Source of the DNA: Streptomyces sp. R302
GTDB taxonomy: Bacteria; Actinomycetota; Actinomycetes; Streptomycetales; Streptomycetaceae
Assembly: GCF_012927245.1 (NCBI RefSeq)
Contig: NZ_JABBGE010000001.1
Location: 124,001 to 188,000 of the forward strand
Direction of reading: 5' to 3'
DNA length: 64,000 bases
Below the pieces are notes generated by a model. The model was not told where the DNA came from. It did not search any database and saw only the letters and a list, made by a program, of their open reading frames with translations. Both the position numbers and the translations under genes were made by a program. Shown here piece after piece: positions 33,957-43,354 of this stretch (the stretch's first letter is position 1; each line of letters starts with the position of its first letter).

Positions 33957-35110
33957 GCGGCGGCCTCCGCCTCGGCCAGGGCCTCCTGCCGCAGGGCCTG
34001 CGCCCGGCGCAGCGCGGCCACCGCCGGGTCCTTCGGCTCGCCCTCCTCACCGCGCGCGGCGGCGAGCACCGCGCCGATCGTGGTCAGCCCGCCCAGCTCG
34101 CCCCGCACCGAACGGCCCAGGGTCTGCACCGCCTCCGCCTCCCGGGCCCGCGACCGGCAGTGGAAACCGAGCTCGCAGGCGGCCAGGCACTCCGGCGCGT
34201 AGGCGTGCGGGACCGCCTCCACGGCCGCCGACAGCTCCTCCGCCGAACAGCCCTTCACATCGAAGCTCAGCCCCTCCGGCAGCGCGTCGGCGATCTCGTC
34301 GATCCGGGTCAGCCGCCCCAGCTGCCGCCGGGTCACCGCCCGCTGCCTGCGCACGTCGACCACGGAGGCCGTCGGCAGGTTCGAGAAGTCCTTCGGGCAG
34401 ACCAGCAGCACCGAGTGCCCGACCTCGGCCCCCTCGGTGAGCGCCGCCACCCGTTCGAGCGCGAGCACGTAGACGGCGGCCTGCCGGGCCGCCGCGCCGA
34501 CCTTCGCCGCGTCCGCCGCCCCGTCGATCATCGGGAACGACTTGATCTCCACGACCGTCCACCGCCCGGCCGGATCCACCACCACCGCGTCCGGCTCCAG
34601 ATGCACGGGCGAGCCCGCCACCTCGAGCGTGAGCAGCGGATGGTCGAGCAGCGTCCACCCGTCGCCCGCCGTCGCCTCGCGCAGCGCGAGCGCCGTCCGC
34701 GCGGTCCGCCCCTCGGGCCCGGACGCCGACAGATCCGGTACGGAGACGGCCCCCGGGTCCTCGACACCGAGCAGCCGCAGCAGCTCGCGCCCGCCGTCCG
34801 CCTTCACCTTCGCCTCGAAGCTGTTGCCCCGCACGATCGCGAACTGCGACTGCCCGAACGGCGCCGGCGAACCCAGCCTCGACGCCAGCGCCCCCTTGTC
34901 GACCCCCGCGCCGTCGAGCAGCGCGCGGCGCCTGCACCCCGGGTTCGCCGCGAGCGCGGCCAGCGCACGCGCGTCCAGCGGGCGCGGCGGGACCGCCGGG
35001 CCGCGCAGCTCGGCGAGTCTCTCCCGCGTCCTGCGCCGGCTCGCCGGGGTCGGCACGGGGTCGGTCGTCTGCGGCGGCCGTGACCCGCCGTCGTCCAGGG
35101 ATGCGCTCAC
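33947..35110 (-). CDS. PD-(D/E)XK nuclease with four-cysteine Fe-S signature (RecB/Cas4/Dna2-like)
   Basis: A 387-aa predicted exonuclease. One cysteine (Cys59 in NPGCRRR) lies before the nuclease core and three (Cys308, Cys312, Cys318 in ECLAACELGFHC) after it, the arrangement that holds a 4Fe-4S cluster in Cas4, AddB and Dna2. The core has GNSFEAKVK (Glu99), LEPDAVVVD (Asp174), VVEIKSF (Glu188, Lys190) and the QAAVY motif (Gln210, Tyr214), so all catalytic residues are present. The start is GTG 35110 with GGGAGA upstream. It is the first gene of a three-gene operon with overlapping ends, 168 bp divergent from a phosphatase gene. Confidence 0.78.
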   Translation of the reverse strand: MSASLDDGGSRPPQTTDPVPTPASRRRTRERLAELRGPAVPPRPLDARALAALAANPGCRRRALLDGAGVDKGALASRLGSPAPFGQSQFAIVRGNSFEAKVKADGGRELLRLLGVEDPGAVSVPDLSASGPEGRTARTALALREATAGDGWTLLDHPLLTLEVAGSPVHLEPDAVVVDPAGRWTVVEIKSFPMIDGAADAAKVGAAARQAAVYVLALERVAALTEGAEVGHSVLLVCPKDFSNLPTASVVDVRRQRAVTRRQLGRLTRIDEIADALPEGLSFDVKGCSAEELSAAVEAVPHAYAPECLAACELGFHCRSRAREAEAVQTLGRSVRGELGGLTTIGAVLAAARGEEGEPKDPAVAALRRAQALRQEALAEAEAAACR

Positions 35111-35278
35111 CCGCGGAAGTCTCCCATCCGGCACCGACAACGCGGGCGGCTTCCGCCCCGGGGACACCGGGAGTTCGCGCCGACGACACCTGCGGGATGA
35201 TGGAGAGACCCTCCAGGGCGCCCGACGGCGAGCGCCCGTCCCCCCCCGTATCCGCGCAATCTCTGGAGAGTCCCGCCC

Positions 35279-35875
35279 ATGGCACCGCGCATCCTGCTCG
35301 CCCGACACGGCCAGACCGAGTGGTCGCTCCTCGGCCGACACACCGGCAGGACCGACATCCCGCTGCTCGACGAGGGCCGACGCGGCGCCAAGCTGCTCGG
35401 CGAGCGCCTCCACCGGGGCCCCTGGCAGGGCCTGCCCGACGTCGAGGTGCGCACCAGCCCCCTGGTCCGCGCGAGCGAGACCTGCGCCCTCGCCGGCTTC
35501 GGCGACCGCGCCGAACCCTGGGACGCCCTGATGGAGTGGGACTACGGCGCCTACGAGGGCCTCACCCCGGCCCAGATCCAGGAGCTCCGCCCCGGCTGGC
35601 TGATCTGGCGCGACGCCGTCCCCGACGGCGAGTCCCTCGACCAGCTGTCGGCCCGCGCCGACGAGATCGTGGAGTGGGCCCGCTCCGCCGACCGCGACGT
35701 CCTGGTCTTCGCCCACGGCCACATCCTCCGCTCCATCGGCGCCCGCTGGCTCGGCGAGCCTGTCTCCTTCGCCTCCCGCATCCGCCTCGACCCGACGAGC
35801 CTGTCGGTCCTGGGCTGGGCGTACGGCGCCCCGGCGATCGAGCGCTGGAACGACACGGGGCACCTGGAGGGCTGA
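35279..35875 (+). CDS. Histidine phosphatase family protein (phosphoglycerate mutase-like)
   Basis: A 198-aa cytoplasmic phosphatase. The phosphohistidine motif is [21 protein letters not shown], the second catalytic region is [15 protein letters not shown], and the distal histidine lies in [17 protein letters not shown]. This is the small acid-phosphatase/PGM branch rather than the glycolytic mutase. CTGGAGAG lies about 8 bases before ATG 35279. It is divergent from the nuclease operon and convergent with the XRE regulator, 11 bp apart. Confidence 0.92.
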   Translation: MAPRILLARHGQTEWSLLGRHTGRTDIPLLDEGRRGAKLLGERLHRGPWQGLPDVEVRTSPLVRASETCALAGFGDRAEPWDALMEWDYGAYEGLTPAQIQELRPGWLIWRDAVPDGESLDQLSARADEIVEWARSADRDVLVFAHGHILRSIGARWLGEPVSFASRIRLDPTSLSVLGWAYGAPAIERWNDTGHLEG

Positions 35876-35886
35876 GTACGCCGCCC

Positions 35887-37179
35887 TCACCCACCCGCAA
35901 GGATGAGTCGGGTTTCGGCCAGCAGCCCCCTGATCCGCGCCGACGCGATCCCGTCCAGCGATTCCGCCACCCGACGCGCCTCCGCCTCCGCCTCGTCGCG
36001 GCGGCCGGCGCGGGCGAGGTTGCCGGCGAGCTGGGCGCGGTAGAGGGCGAGGTTGCGGGCGAAGCGGGGGTGCTGGAGGACGGTGGCGCGGTACGAGTGG
36101 CGGGCGGCGCGGCTCCAGTCGCCGAGGGCGGCCCAGGAGTGGGCTTCGAGGGCTTCCAGTTCGGGTTCGCCGAAGAACGACATCCATTCGGGGTCCTGTT
36201 CGGCGTGGCCGCGGGCGAAGTGGCCGTGGGCGCGGCCGAGGCACTCCTCGGTGGCCGAGCGGTCGCCGAGTCCGGCCCAGGCGGCGGCCTCGCGCAGGGA
36301 GAGCAGGGCGAGCAGCCGGGGGGAGTCGAGCGGCCCCGCGGCGCGCAGTCCGGCCTGGGCGGCGCGGACGGCCTCGCGGTAGCGGCCGGTGTCGCGGGCG
36401 AGGAAGGAGGTGTTGCAGAAGGCGTGCGCCTCCAGGGCCGCGTCCCCGGAGACCCGGGCGGTGGCGAGGGCCTCGGCGTAGTGGGAGCGGGCGTCCTCGT
36501 GGCGGCCCGAGTCGTGGGCGAGCCAGCCGACGGAGAGGGACAGTTCGCCCGCGCCGGCGAGCAGCCGGTCCTCGGTGGAGCGGCGGGCGGCGGTGCCCTG
36601 GTCGAGCAGGCGGTAGGCGCTGCGGAGCGGCTGGGCGGCGCACTTGTAGAGGCCGTCGGCGCCGTGCCGGTCGTCCAGCAGGCGGATCTGCCGCACGGCT
36701 TCCTCGACGGCGCGCACCTCGGCCTCGCCGATGCGGTGGGTGCCGCGGGGGCTGGGGATCGCGACGGCGGTGGAGCCGAGTCCCCAGGAGGCGGCCGCCA
36801 GGGTGGCGGTGCCGCTCGTCATGAATGCGCGACGCAGCACGTCGCTCTCCTCATCGTTCCGGGTCGGGAGGGCGGGGGCGGGGGGCTCCGAGGCCCCGGC
36901 CGGGGCGGCCTGCCGTCGGCCGCGTACCGCCTCCCGCGCAGAGAATCCCAGGTCGGCGAGGGTGAGGCCGGGGAACATGTGCAGGAAGACCCGCTCGTAC
37001 GCGTAGTTCGGGCAGCGGATCTCACCCGCCTCCACGCGCCCGATGTAGCGGGCGTCGCACGCGACCTGTTCGCCGATCTCCCGTGCCGCCCGGCGGACCG
37101 TGGCGGCGAACTCCGCCGGGGAGTGCTGCCCACGGAGCCGTCGGAAGGCGAGATTGGGAACTGCCCGTGACATGGCCAT
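35887..37179 (-). CDS. XRE-family regulator with TPR-like C-terminal domain
   Basis: A 430-aa protein. The N-terminal helix-turn-helix (about residues 10-75, FAATVRRAAREIGEQVACDARYIGRVEAGEIRCPNYAYERVF) is followed by a linker and, from about 175, helical TPR-like repeats (GWLAHDSGRHEDARSHYAEAL, FLARDTGRYREAVRAAQAGL, AALGDWSRAARHSYRATVL). This is the usual streptomycete architecture of large XRE regulators that sense a peptide or small ligand. The first ATG (37179) has GGAGAGG 8 bases upstream; the second (37173) is possible. It is divergent from a small gene at 37405. Confidence 0.85.
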   Translation of the reverse strand: MAMSRAVPNLAFRRLRGQHSPAEFAATVRRAAREIGEQVACDARYIGRVEAGEIRCPNYAYERVFLHMFPGLTLADLGFSAREAVRGRRQAAPAGASEPPAPALPTRNDEESDVLRRAFMTSGTATLAAASWGLGSTAVAIPSPRGTHRIGEAEVRAVEEAVRQIRLLDDRHGADGLYKCAAQPLRSAYRLLDQGTAARRSTEDRLLAGAGELSLSVGWLAHDSGRHEDARSHYAEALATARVSGDAALEAHAFCNTSFLARDTGRYREAVRAAQAGLRAAGPLDSPRLLALLSLREAAAWAGLGDRSATEECLGRAHGHFARGHAEQDPEWMSFFGEPELEALEAHSWAALGDWSRAARHSYRATVLQHPRFARNLALYRAQLAGNLARAGRRDEAEAEARRVAESLDGIASARIRGLLAETRLILAGG

Positions 37180-37404
37180 GGCCGAGCCCTCTCCTGGTGC
37201 TGCCGGGTGTTCCGGCGGCATGAACGTACCTGCTGTGACCGGATGCGTACGCTGAGTTTGGCTACAAATCGGATATCTCGCCTGCGATCTGCCATGAACT
37301 GCCATCCTTTGCGGCGGCGTGCCGCCGTAGCCGTTGACGCGCACGGGCGTTGAACCGTATGGGAGAGACGGAACGTGTCTCCTCTGGGAAGCGAGGAGGG
37401 GTCC

Positions 37405-37878
37405 ATGTCCGAGAACGCAGCGCCTTTCGAGACGACCACGACCACGACGGCGACCACGACGGCGACGCCCGCCGCGCCCGCCGCGACCTCGGCCGGCACC
37501 GGAGACGTCGAGCCCTGCGACCTGGTGACCGTGCCCGCCCGGCAGGGCCTGGAGGCCGTCGACATCCTTCGCCGCCGGGGCGTCCCCGCCGTCGGGCCCG
37601 TCCTCCACGACGGCGCCTGCGACACCCTCGGCTTCCTCGTCCCGCCCGGCACCGCCGCTGCCTGGGACCTCCCCGGCAGCGCCTGCACCCGCACCTCCGG
37701 GCGCGGCCTGCGCCTCCCCGAGCTCCCCGAACTGCCCGAGCCCGCCGGGGACGCGCCCCGCCCGGCCGGCTGGCTGCTGCCCCCCGGCGACACCGGCCCG
37801 GTCACCGACCCCGCCGTGCTGCGCCGCGCCCTCGGCGAGGCCGCCCGCCTCATCGAGGCGGCCGACGGCTGTCACTGA
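37405..37878 (+). CDS. Hypothetical protein divergent from the XRE regulator
   Basis: A 157-aa protein with a Thr-rich N-terminus (ETTTTTTATTTATP) and a compact domain: DLVTVPARQGLEAVDILRRRGV, VLHDGACDTLGFLVPPGTAAAWDLPGSACT. The C-terminal part recalls the small Prim-Pol-like proteins paired with XRE regulators in Streptomyces, so it may be that regulator's target or partner; this is tentative. ATG 37405 is chosen over 37375 because GAGGAGGGG directly precedes it. Confidence 0.65.
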   Translation: MSENAAPFETTTTTTATTTATPAAPAATSAGTGDVEPCDLVTVPARQGLEAVDILRRRGVPAVGPVLHDGACDTLGFLVPPGTAAAWDLPGSACTRTSGRGLRLPELPELPEPAGDAPRPAGWLLPPGDTGPVTDPAVLRRALGEAARLIEAADGCH

Positions 37879-37911
37879 ACGCCGCGCGCCGGACGCGCCG
37901 ATAATGGACGG
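37876..37911 (+). promoter_or_regulatory. Leaderless promoter of the spermidine-synthase-like gene
   Basis: TGAACG (37876-37881) and GATAAT (37900-37905) are 18 bp apart. The -10 position puts +1 at 37912, the A of the ATG, and no Shine-Dalgarno sequence is present. Confidence 0.65.
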
Positions 37912-38775
37912 ATGGCCAGGAAGAAGCAGAGCGAACGGGCGGCGGCCGGCACCGTCTCCGAGACCGTCGACGGCGGGCTCGCCGAACTGATACCCGACCG
38001 CGACCGCCCCCGCGCCTGGACGCTGCTCCTCGACGGCGCCCCGCAGTCCCACGTGGACCTCGACGACCCCGCCGCGCTCACCTTCGAGTACCAGCGGCGG
38101 CTCGGCCACGTCGCCGACCTCGCCGCCCCGCCCGGCCGCCCCCTCCAGGCCGTCCACCTCGGCGGCGGCGCCTTCACCCTCGCCCGGTACGTCGCCGCGA
38201 CCCGGCCCCGCTCCACCCAGCAGGTCGTCGAGCTCGACGAACCCCTCGTCCGCTTCGTCCGCCGCGAACTGCCGCTCGACCCCGGCGCCCGGATCCGGGT
38301 CCGCGCCGTCGACGCCCGCGCCGGTCTCGCCAAGGTCCCCGACGGCTGGGCCGACCTGATCATCGCGGACGTCTTCCGCGGCGCCCGCACCCCCGCCCAC
38401 CTCACCAGCACCGAGTTCCTCGACGAGGTGCGGCGCGCGCTGCGGCCCGGAGGCACGTACGCCGCCAACCTCGCCGACGGCCCGCCGCTCGCCCACCTCC
38501 GCGGCCAGATCGCCACCGCCGCCGGCGTCTTCCCCGAACTCGCCCTGATCGCCGACCCGACCGTGCTGCGCGGCCGCCGCTTCGGCAACGCGGTCCTCGT
38601 CGCCTCGGGCCGCGAACTCCCCGTCGCCGACCTCACCCGCCGGGTCGCCACCGACCCGCACCCCGGCCGCGTCGAACACGGCCGCGCCCTCGCCGACTTC
38701 ACCGGCGGCGCCACCGCCGTCACCGACGCCACCGCGAAGGCCTCACCCGCACCCCCGCCGTCCGTCTTCCGGTAG
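37912..38775 (+). CDS. Spermidine synthase-like SAM-dependent transferase
   Basis: A 287-aa Rossmann-fold protein of the polyamine aminopropyltransferase superfamily. The nucleotide-binding loop is AVHLGGGAFTLARYVA (GGGxxT), followed by VVELDEPLVRFVRREL, a DARAGLAKVPDGWADLIIADVF stretch (the expected DD motif is replaced by IIADVF) and LRPGGTYAANLAD. The lack of the canonical aspartate pair means it may not make spermidine; many actinobacterial members are uncharacterised. ATG 37912 fits a leaderless promoter. Its stop lies 5 bp from that of the convergent gene. Confidence 0.82.
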   Translation: MARKKQSERAAAGTVSETVDGGLAELIPDRDRPRAWTLLLDGAPQSHVDLDDPAALTFEYQRRLGHVADLAAPPGRPLQAVHLGGGAFTLARYVAATRPRSTQQVVELDEPLVRFVRRELPLDPGARIRVRAVDARAGLAKVPDGWADLIIADVFRGARTPAHLTSTEFLDEVRRALRPGGTYAANLADGPPLAHLRGQIATAAGVFPELALIADPTVLRGRRFGNAVLVASGRELPVADLTRRVATDPHPGRVEHGRALADFTGGATAVTDATAKASPAPPPSVFR

Positions 38776-38780
38776 GCCGG

Positions 38781-39359
38781 TCACTCCGTGCGGTCGTCGA
38801 CCTCCACCCGGGGCGCCGAGTCGTGCCACACGCAGAAGACCGACACCTCGCGGTCGCCCTGCGTGAAGGTCACCCGGATCCACGCCGGCTGCTTCCACAC
38901 CTGCATCCGCCAGCCCGCGGCCGGGGTCGCCGAGACCAGCTCGGCGGAGCTCTCGCCCAGGTCGAAGGTGACCCGGCCGCCGTCCACCGTCGTGGTCCTC
39001 AGGGACGAGGCGGCCGTGGCCGGCGGCGGAGTGCTCCGCGGCGGGGCCGCGGGCCGGGGGGACGGCGCGGCGGCCGTCCTCGGCGAGGACGGCGACGAGG
39101 AGGCCGAGGACGACGGTGGCGACGGGGGAGCGGAGGGAGGGGACGGGCGGCGCGTCGAGGCCGTCACCGGGTCGCCGATCGCCGTCTCGGCCGGCACCAG
39201 GTCCTCCGGCGAGCCGACGGGCAGCGGCAGGGCGCGCGGCGGGTCGTAGACCGTGCCGGACAGCACGGTGTGCACTCCCCACCAGGAGAGCGTGACCGCC
39301 GCGCCGGTGGCGAGCGCCCAGGCCAGGGCGTGAAGGAGTCCTCTTCGCATCCGGGCCAT
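38781..39359 (-). CDS. Membrane-anchored hypothetical protein divergent from two-component system
   Basis: A 192-aa protein with an N-terminal hydrophobic segment (LLHALAWALATGAAVTLSWW), an extracellular Pro/Ser-rich linker (PSPPSAPPSPPSSSASSSPS at about 80-110) and a C-terminal beta domain (GGRVTFDLGESSAELVSAT, QGDREVSVFCVWHD). It may be a sensor-associated envelope protein, given its divergent position from a response regulator gene, with 79 bp between start codons. ATG 39359 or ATG 39350 could be used; neither has a clear ribosome-binding site. Confidence 0.7.
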   Translation of the reverse strand: MARMRRGLLHALAWALATGAAVTLSWWGVHTVLSGTVYDPPRALPLPVGSPEDLVPAETAIGDPVTASTRRPSPPSAPPSPPSSSASSSPSSPRTAAAPSPRPAAPPRSTPPPATAASSLRTTTVDGGRVTFDLGESSAELVSATPAAGWRMQVWKQPAWIRVTFTQGDREVSVFCVWHDSAPRVEVDDRTE

Positions 39360-39438
39360 AGTGCACCACGCCCGTCCGGCGCGGACCGGAAGGTGCGGAG
39401 TGGCTTCGGCGTCCCCCGAATGGCGTACGGTGCGGGCC

Positions 39439-40140
39439 ATGGCAAGTGTGCTCGTGGTCGAGGACGACCAGTTCGTGCGCTCCGCCCTCATCCGGCAGCT
39501 GACGGAAGCCTCCTACACGGTGCGGAGCGTCGGTACGGCCCTGGAGGCGCTGCGCGAGGTCGCCCATCTCCGCTTCGACGTGGTCGTCCTCGACCTCGGT
39601 CTGCCCGATCTGGACGGGTCCGAGGCGCTGAAGATGCTGCGCGGCATCACCGACGTACCGGTGATCATCGCGACCGCCCGCGACGACGAGGCGGAGATCG
39701 TCCGGCTGCTGCACGCGGGGGCCGACGACTACCTGGTGAAACCGTTCTCCGTCGAGCACCTCACCGCCCGCATGGCCGCCGTGCTGCGCCGCTCCCGGGC
39801 CGTCTCCGGGGAGCCCGCGCCGACCACCGAGATCCGGGTCGGCGGGCTCGCCATCGACCCGCTGCGCCGCCAGGCCGAACTCGACGGCGTCCCGCTCGAC
39901 CTGACCCGGCGCGAGTTCGACCTGCTCGCCTTCCTCGCCGGCCGGCCCGGCGTCGTCGTCCCGCGCAAGGAACTGCTCGCCGAGGTGTGGCAGCAGGCCT
40001 ACGGGGACGACCAGACCATCGACGTCCACCTGTCGTGGCTGCGGCGCAAGCTGGGCGAGACGGCCGCCCGGCCCCGCTACCTCCACACCCTGCGCGGCGT
40101 CGGCGTGAAGCTGGAACCGCCCGGAGAAGAGCAGCGGTGA
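39439..40140 (+). CDS. OmpR-family response regulator
   Basis: A 233-aa DNA-binding regulator. The receiver domain holds Asp52 as phosphoacceptor (VVLDLGLPDLDG), Thr and Lys switch residues in IATARDD and YLVKPF; the C-terminal winged helix has LTRREFDLLAFLAG and VDVHLSWLRRKLG. ATG 39439 lies one base after the +1 implied by TACGGT at 39426-39431, so it may be leaderless. It forms an operon with the kinase 16 bp downstream. Confidence 0.92.
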   Translation: MASVLVVEDDQFVRSALIRQLTEASYTVRSVGTALEALREVAHLRFDVVVLDLGLPDLDGSEALKMLRGITDVPVIIATARDDEAEIVRLLHAGADDYLVKPFSVEHLTARMAAVLRRSRAVSGEPAPTTEIRVGGLAIDPLRRQAELDGVPLDLTRREFDLLAFLAGRPGVVVPRKELLAEVWQQAYGDDQTIDVHLSWLRRKLGETAARPRYLHTLRGVGVKLEPPGEEQR

Positions 40141-40156
40141 CACGGGAGCGCCGGCC

Positions 40157-41548
40157 GTGAGATGGGCCCTCGTGAAGGTGTCGCTGGCCGTCACCGCCAT
40201 GGTCGTCATCGCCTTCGCCGTCCCCCTCGGCCTCGTCGTCGAGGAGATGGCCCGCGACCGGGCCTTCTCCAACGCCGAGCGGCGCGGCGCCGGCCTCGCC
40301 CCGGTCCTCGCGATCACCACCGACCGGACGGAGCTGGAGAAGGCCGTCGCCACCACCGAGGACGGCGCCGCCGGCCGGCTCGCCGTGCACGTCCCGCCCG
40401 CCACGCCCGACGGCCAGGCCCTGGAGATCGGCACCCGGCGGGCCGGAGCCGAGGAGCTGACCGCCACCCGCACCCTCGGCCGCGCCTCGATCGCCGAGGT
40501 GCCCGGCGGCTACGCCCTGCTCCAGCCGACCGCGATCAGCTCCGGGCAGGTCGCGGTCGTCGAACTCTTCGTCCCCGAGGGCGAGGTGACCAACGGCGTC
40601 GCCACCGCCTGGCTGGTCCTCGCCGGGGTCGGCGTCGCCCTGATCGTCGGCTCCCTCGCCGTCGCCGACCGGCTCGGCGTCCGCATGGTCCGCCCCGCGC
40701 AGCGCCTCGCCCGCGCCGCCCACGAGCTCGGCGAGGGCCGGCTCGGCGCCCGGGTCGCCGAGGAGGGCCCGCCCGAACTCAAGTCGGCCGCCGTCGCCTT
40801 CAACTCCATGGCCGACCAGGTCGTCCAGCTCCTCGCCAACGAGCGCGAGCTCGCCGCCGACCTCTCCCACCGGCTCCGCACCCCGCTCACCGTGCTCCGC
40901 CTCAACGCCGCCTCGCTCGGCTCGGGCCCCGCCGCCGACCAGACCCGGGCGGCCGTCGAGCAGCTGGAGCGCGAGGTCGACACCATCATCCGCACCGCCC
41001 GCGAGGCCAAGCCGCAGACCACCGCGCCGACCGGTCCCGGCGCGGGCTGCGACGCCGCCGAAGTGGTGCGCGAGCGGATGGAGTTCTGGTCCGCGCTCGC
41101 CGAGGACGAGGGGCGGCTCGTCCGCCTCGCCGGGGTCGAGCGTCCGGTACGGATCCCGGTGGCGCGCCCCGAGCTCGCCGCCGCCCTCGACGCCCTGCTC
41201 GGCAACGTCTTCCGGCACACCCCGGAGGGCACCGCCTTCTCCGTCGACGTCCACAACGGCGACGACGCGGTCATCGTCCTCGTCTCCGACGCCGGGCCCG
41301 GCATCGCCGACCCGGACGCCGCGCTCGCCCGCGGCAACAGCGGCACCCGGGCCGGCTCCACGGGCCTCGGCCTCGACATCGTGCGCCGCATGGCCGAGAG
41401 CACCGGCGGTGACGTCCGTCTCGGCCGCTCGGTCCTCGGCGGCACGGAGGTACGCGTCTGGATCGGGCTCGCCGGCCACCGCGCCGACGGCTCCGGAGGC
41501 CGCCGCTCGCCCCGCCCGCCCGGCCGCCGCAAGGCCGCCGGGCGCTGA
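40157..41548 (+). CDS. Sensor histidine kinase
   Basis: A 463-aa membrane kinase. Two membrane helices (about residues 7-28 and 155-175) flank an extracytoplasmic sensor domain; a HAMP-like region follows, then the dimerisation helix with His238 in ADLSHRLRTPLTVLRL. The ATPase domain has the N box ALLGNVFRHTPEG, G1 VSDAGPGIAD and G2 GSTGLGLDIVRRMA. GTG 40157 is preceded by GGGAG. The kinase is 16 bp downstream of its response regulator. The signal is unknown; the neighbouring envelope protein and the GH18 enzyme gene are candidate partners or targets. Confidence 0.92.
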   Translation: MRWALVKVSLAVTAMVVIAFAVPLGLVVEEMARDRAFSNAERRGAGLAPVLAITTDRTELEKAVATTEDGAAGRLAVHVPPATPDGQALEIGTRRAGAEELTATRTLGRASIAEVPGGYALLQPTAISSGQVAVVELFVPEGEVTNGVATAWLVLAGVGVALIVGSLAVADRLGVRMVRPAQRLARAAHELGEGRLGARVAEEGPPELKSAAVAFNSMADQVVQLLANERELAADLSHRLRTPLTVLRLNAASLGSGPAADQTRAAVEQLEREVDTIIRTAREAKPQTTAPTGPGAGCDAAEVVRERMEFWSALAEDEGRLVRLAGVERPVRIPVARPELAAALDALLGNVFRHTPEGTAFSVDVHNGDDAVIVLVSDAGPGIADPDAALARGNSGTRAGSTGLGLDIVRRMAESTGGDVRLGRSVLGGTEVRVWIGLAGHRADGSGGRRSPRPPGRRKAAGR

Positions 41549-41572
41549 ACCTTTGCCCGTGGTGATGGCCGC

Positions 41573-41589
41573 CTTAAGCGGAGCCTAAG
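41573..41589. promoter_or_regulatory. Possible response-regulator half-sites upstream of GH18 gene
   Basis: CTTAAG (41573-41578) and CCTAAG (41584-41589) are 11 bp apart, the spacing of OmpR-family tandem half-sites, between the kinase and the GH18 gene. Short and AT-rich by local standards; weak evidence. Confidence 0.3.
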
Positions 41590-41710
41590 AAACCCAACCT
41601 CGGCCCGTATCAAGGCATTTGTCTGAATCCCCGGCGCTAGCGTGCTGCCCGCACCCCCACACCGCACCCCCACCCCCACCCCCTACCCCCGCACCACGGA
41701 GGCAGCACGC

Positions 41711-43270
<1,560 letters not shown>

Positions 43271-43292
43271 GCCGCCCTGTCCCCCCACACCG

Positions 43293-43332
43293 CGTGCCCC
43301 GGCCGGACCACCCCACCTCCGGCCGGGGCACG
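43293..43332. terminator. Bidirectional terminator between GH18 and aspD genes
   Basis: A perfect 15-bp stem CGTGCCCCGGCCGGA with a 10-nt loop between convergent genes. Confidence 0.85.
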
Positions 43333-43354
43333 CTTCCTCCGTACGTCGGACGCG

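Noticed and set aside
33947..35110. Cas4 of a CRISPR system
   Set aside because: The nuclease resembles Cas4 in its cysteines, but no cas1, cas2 or effector genes and no array are present; a Dna2/RecB-like role with the linked helicase fits better.
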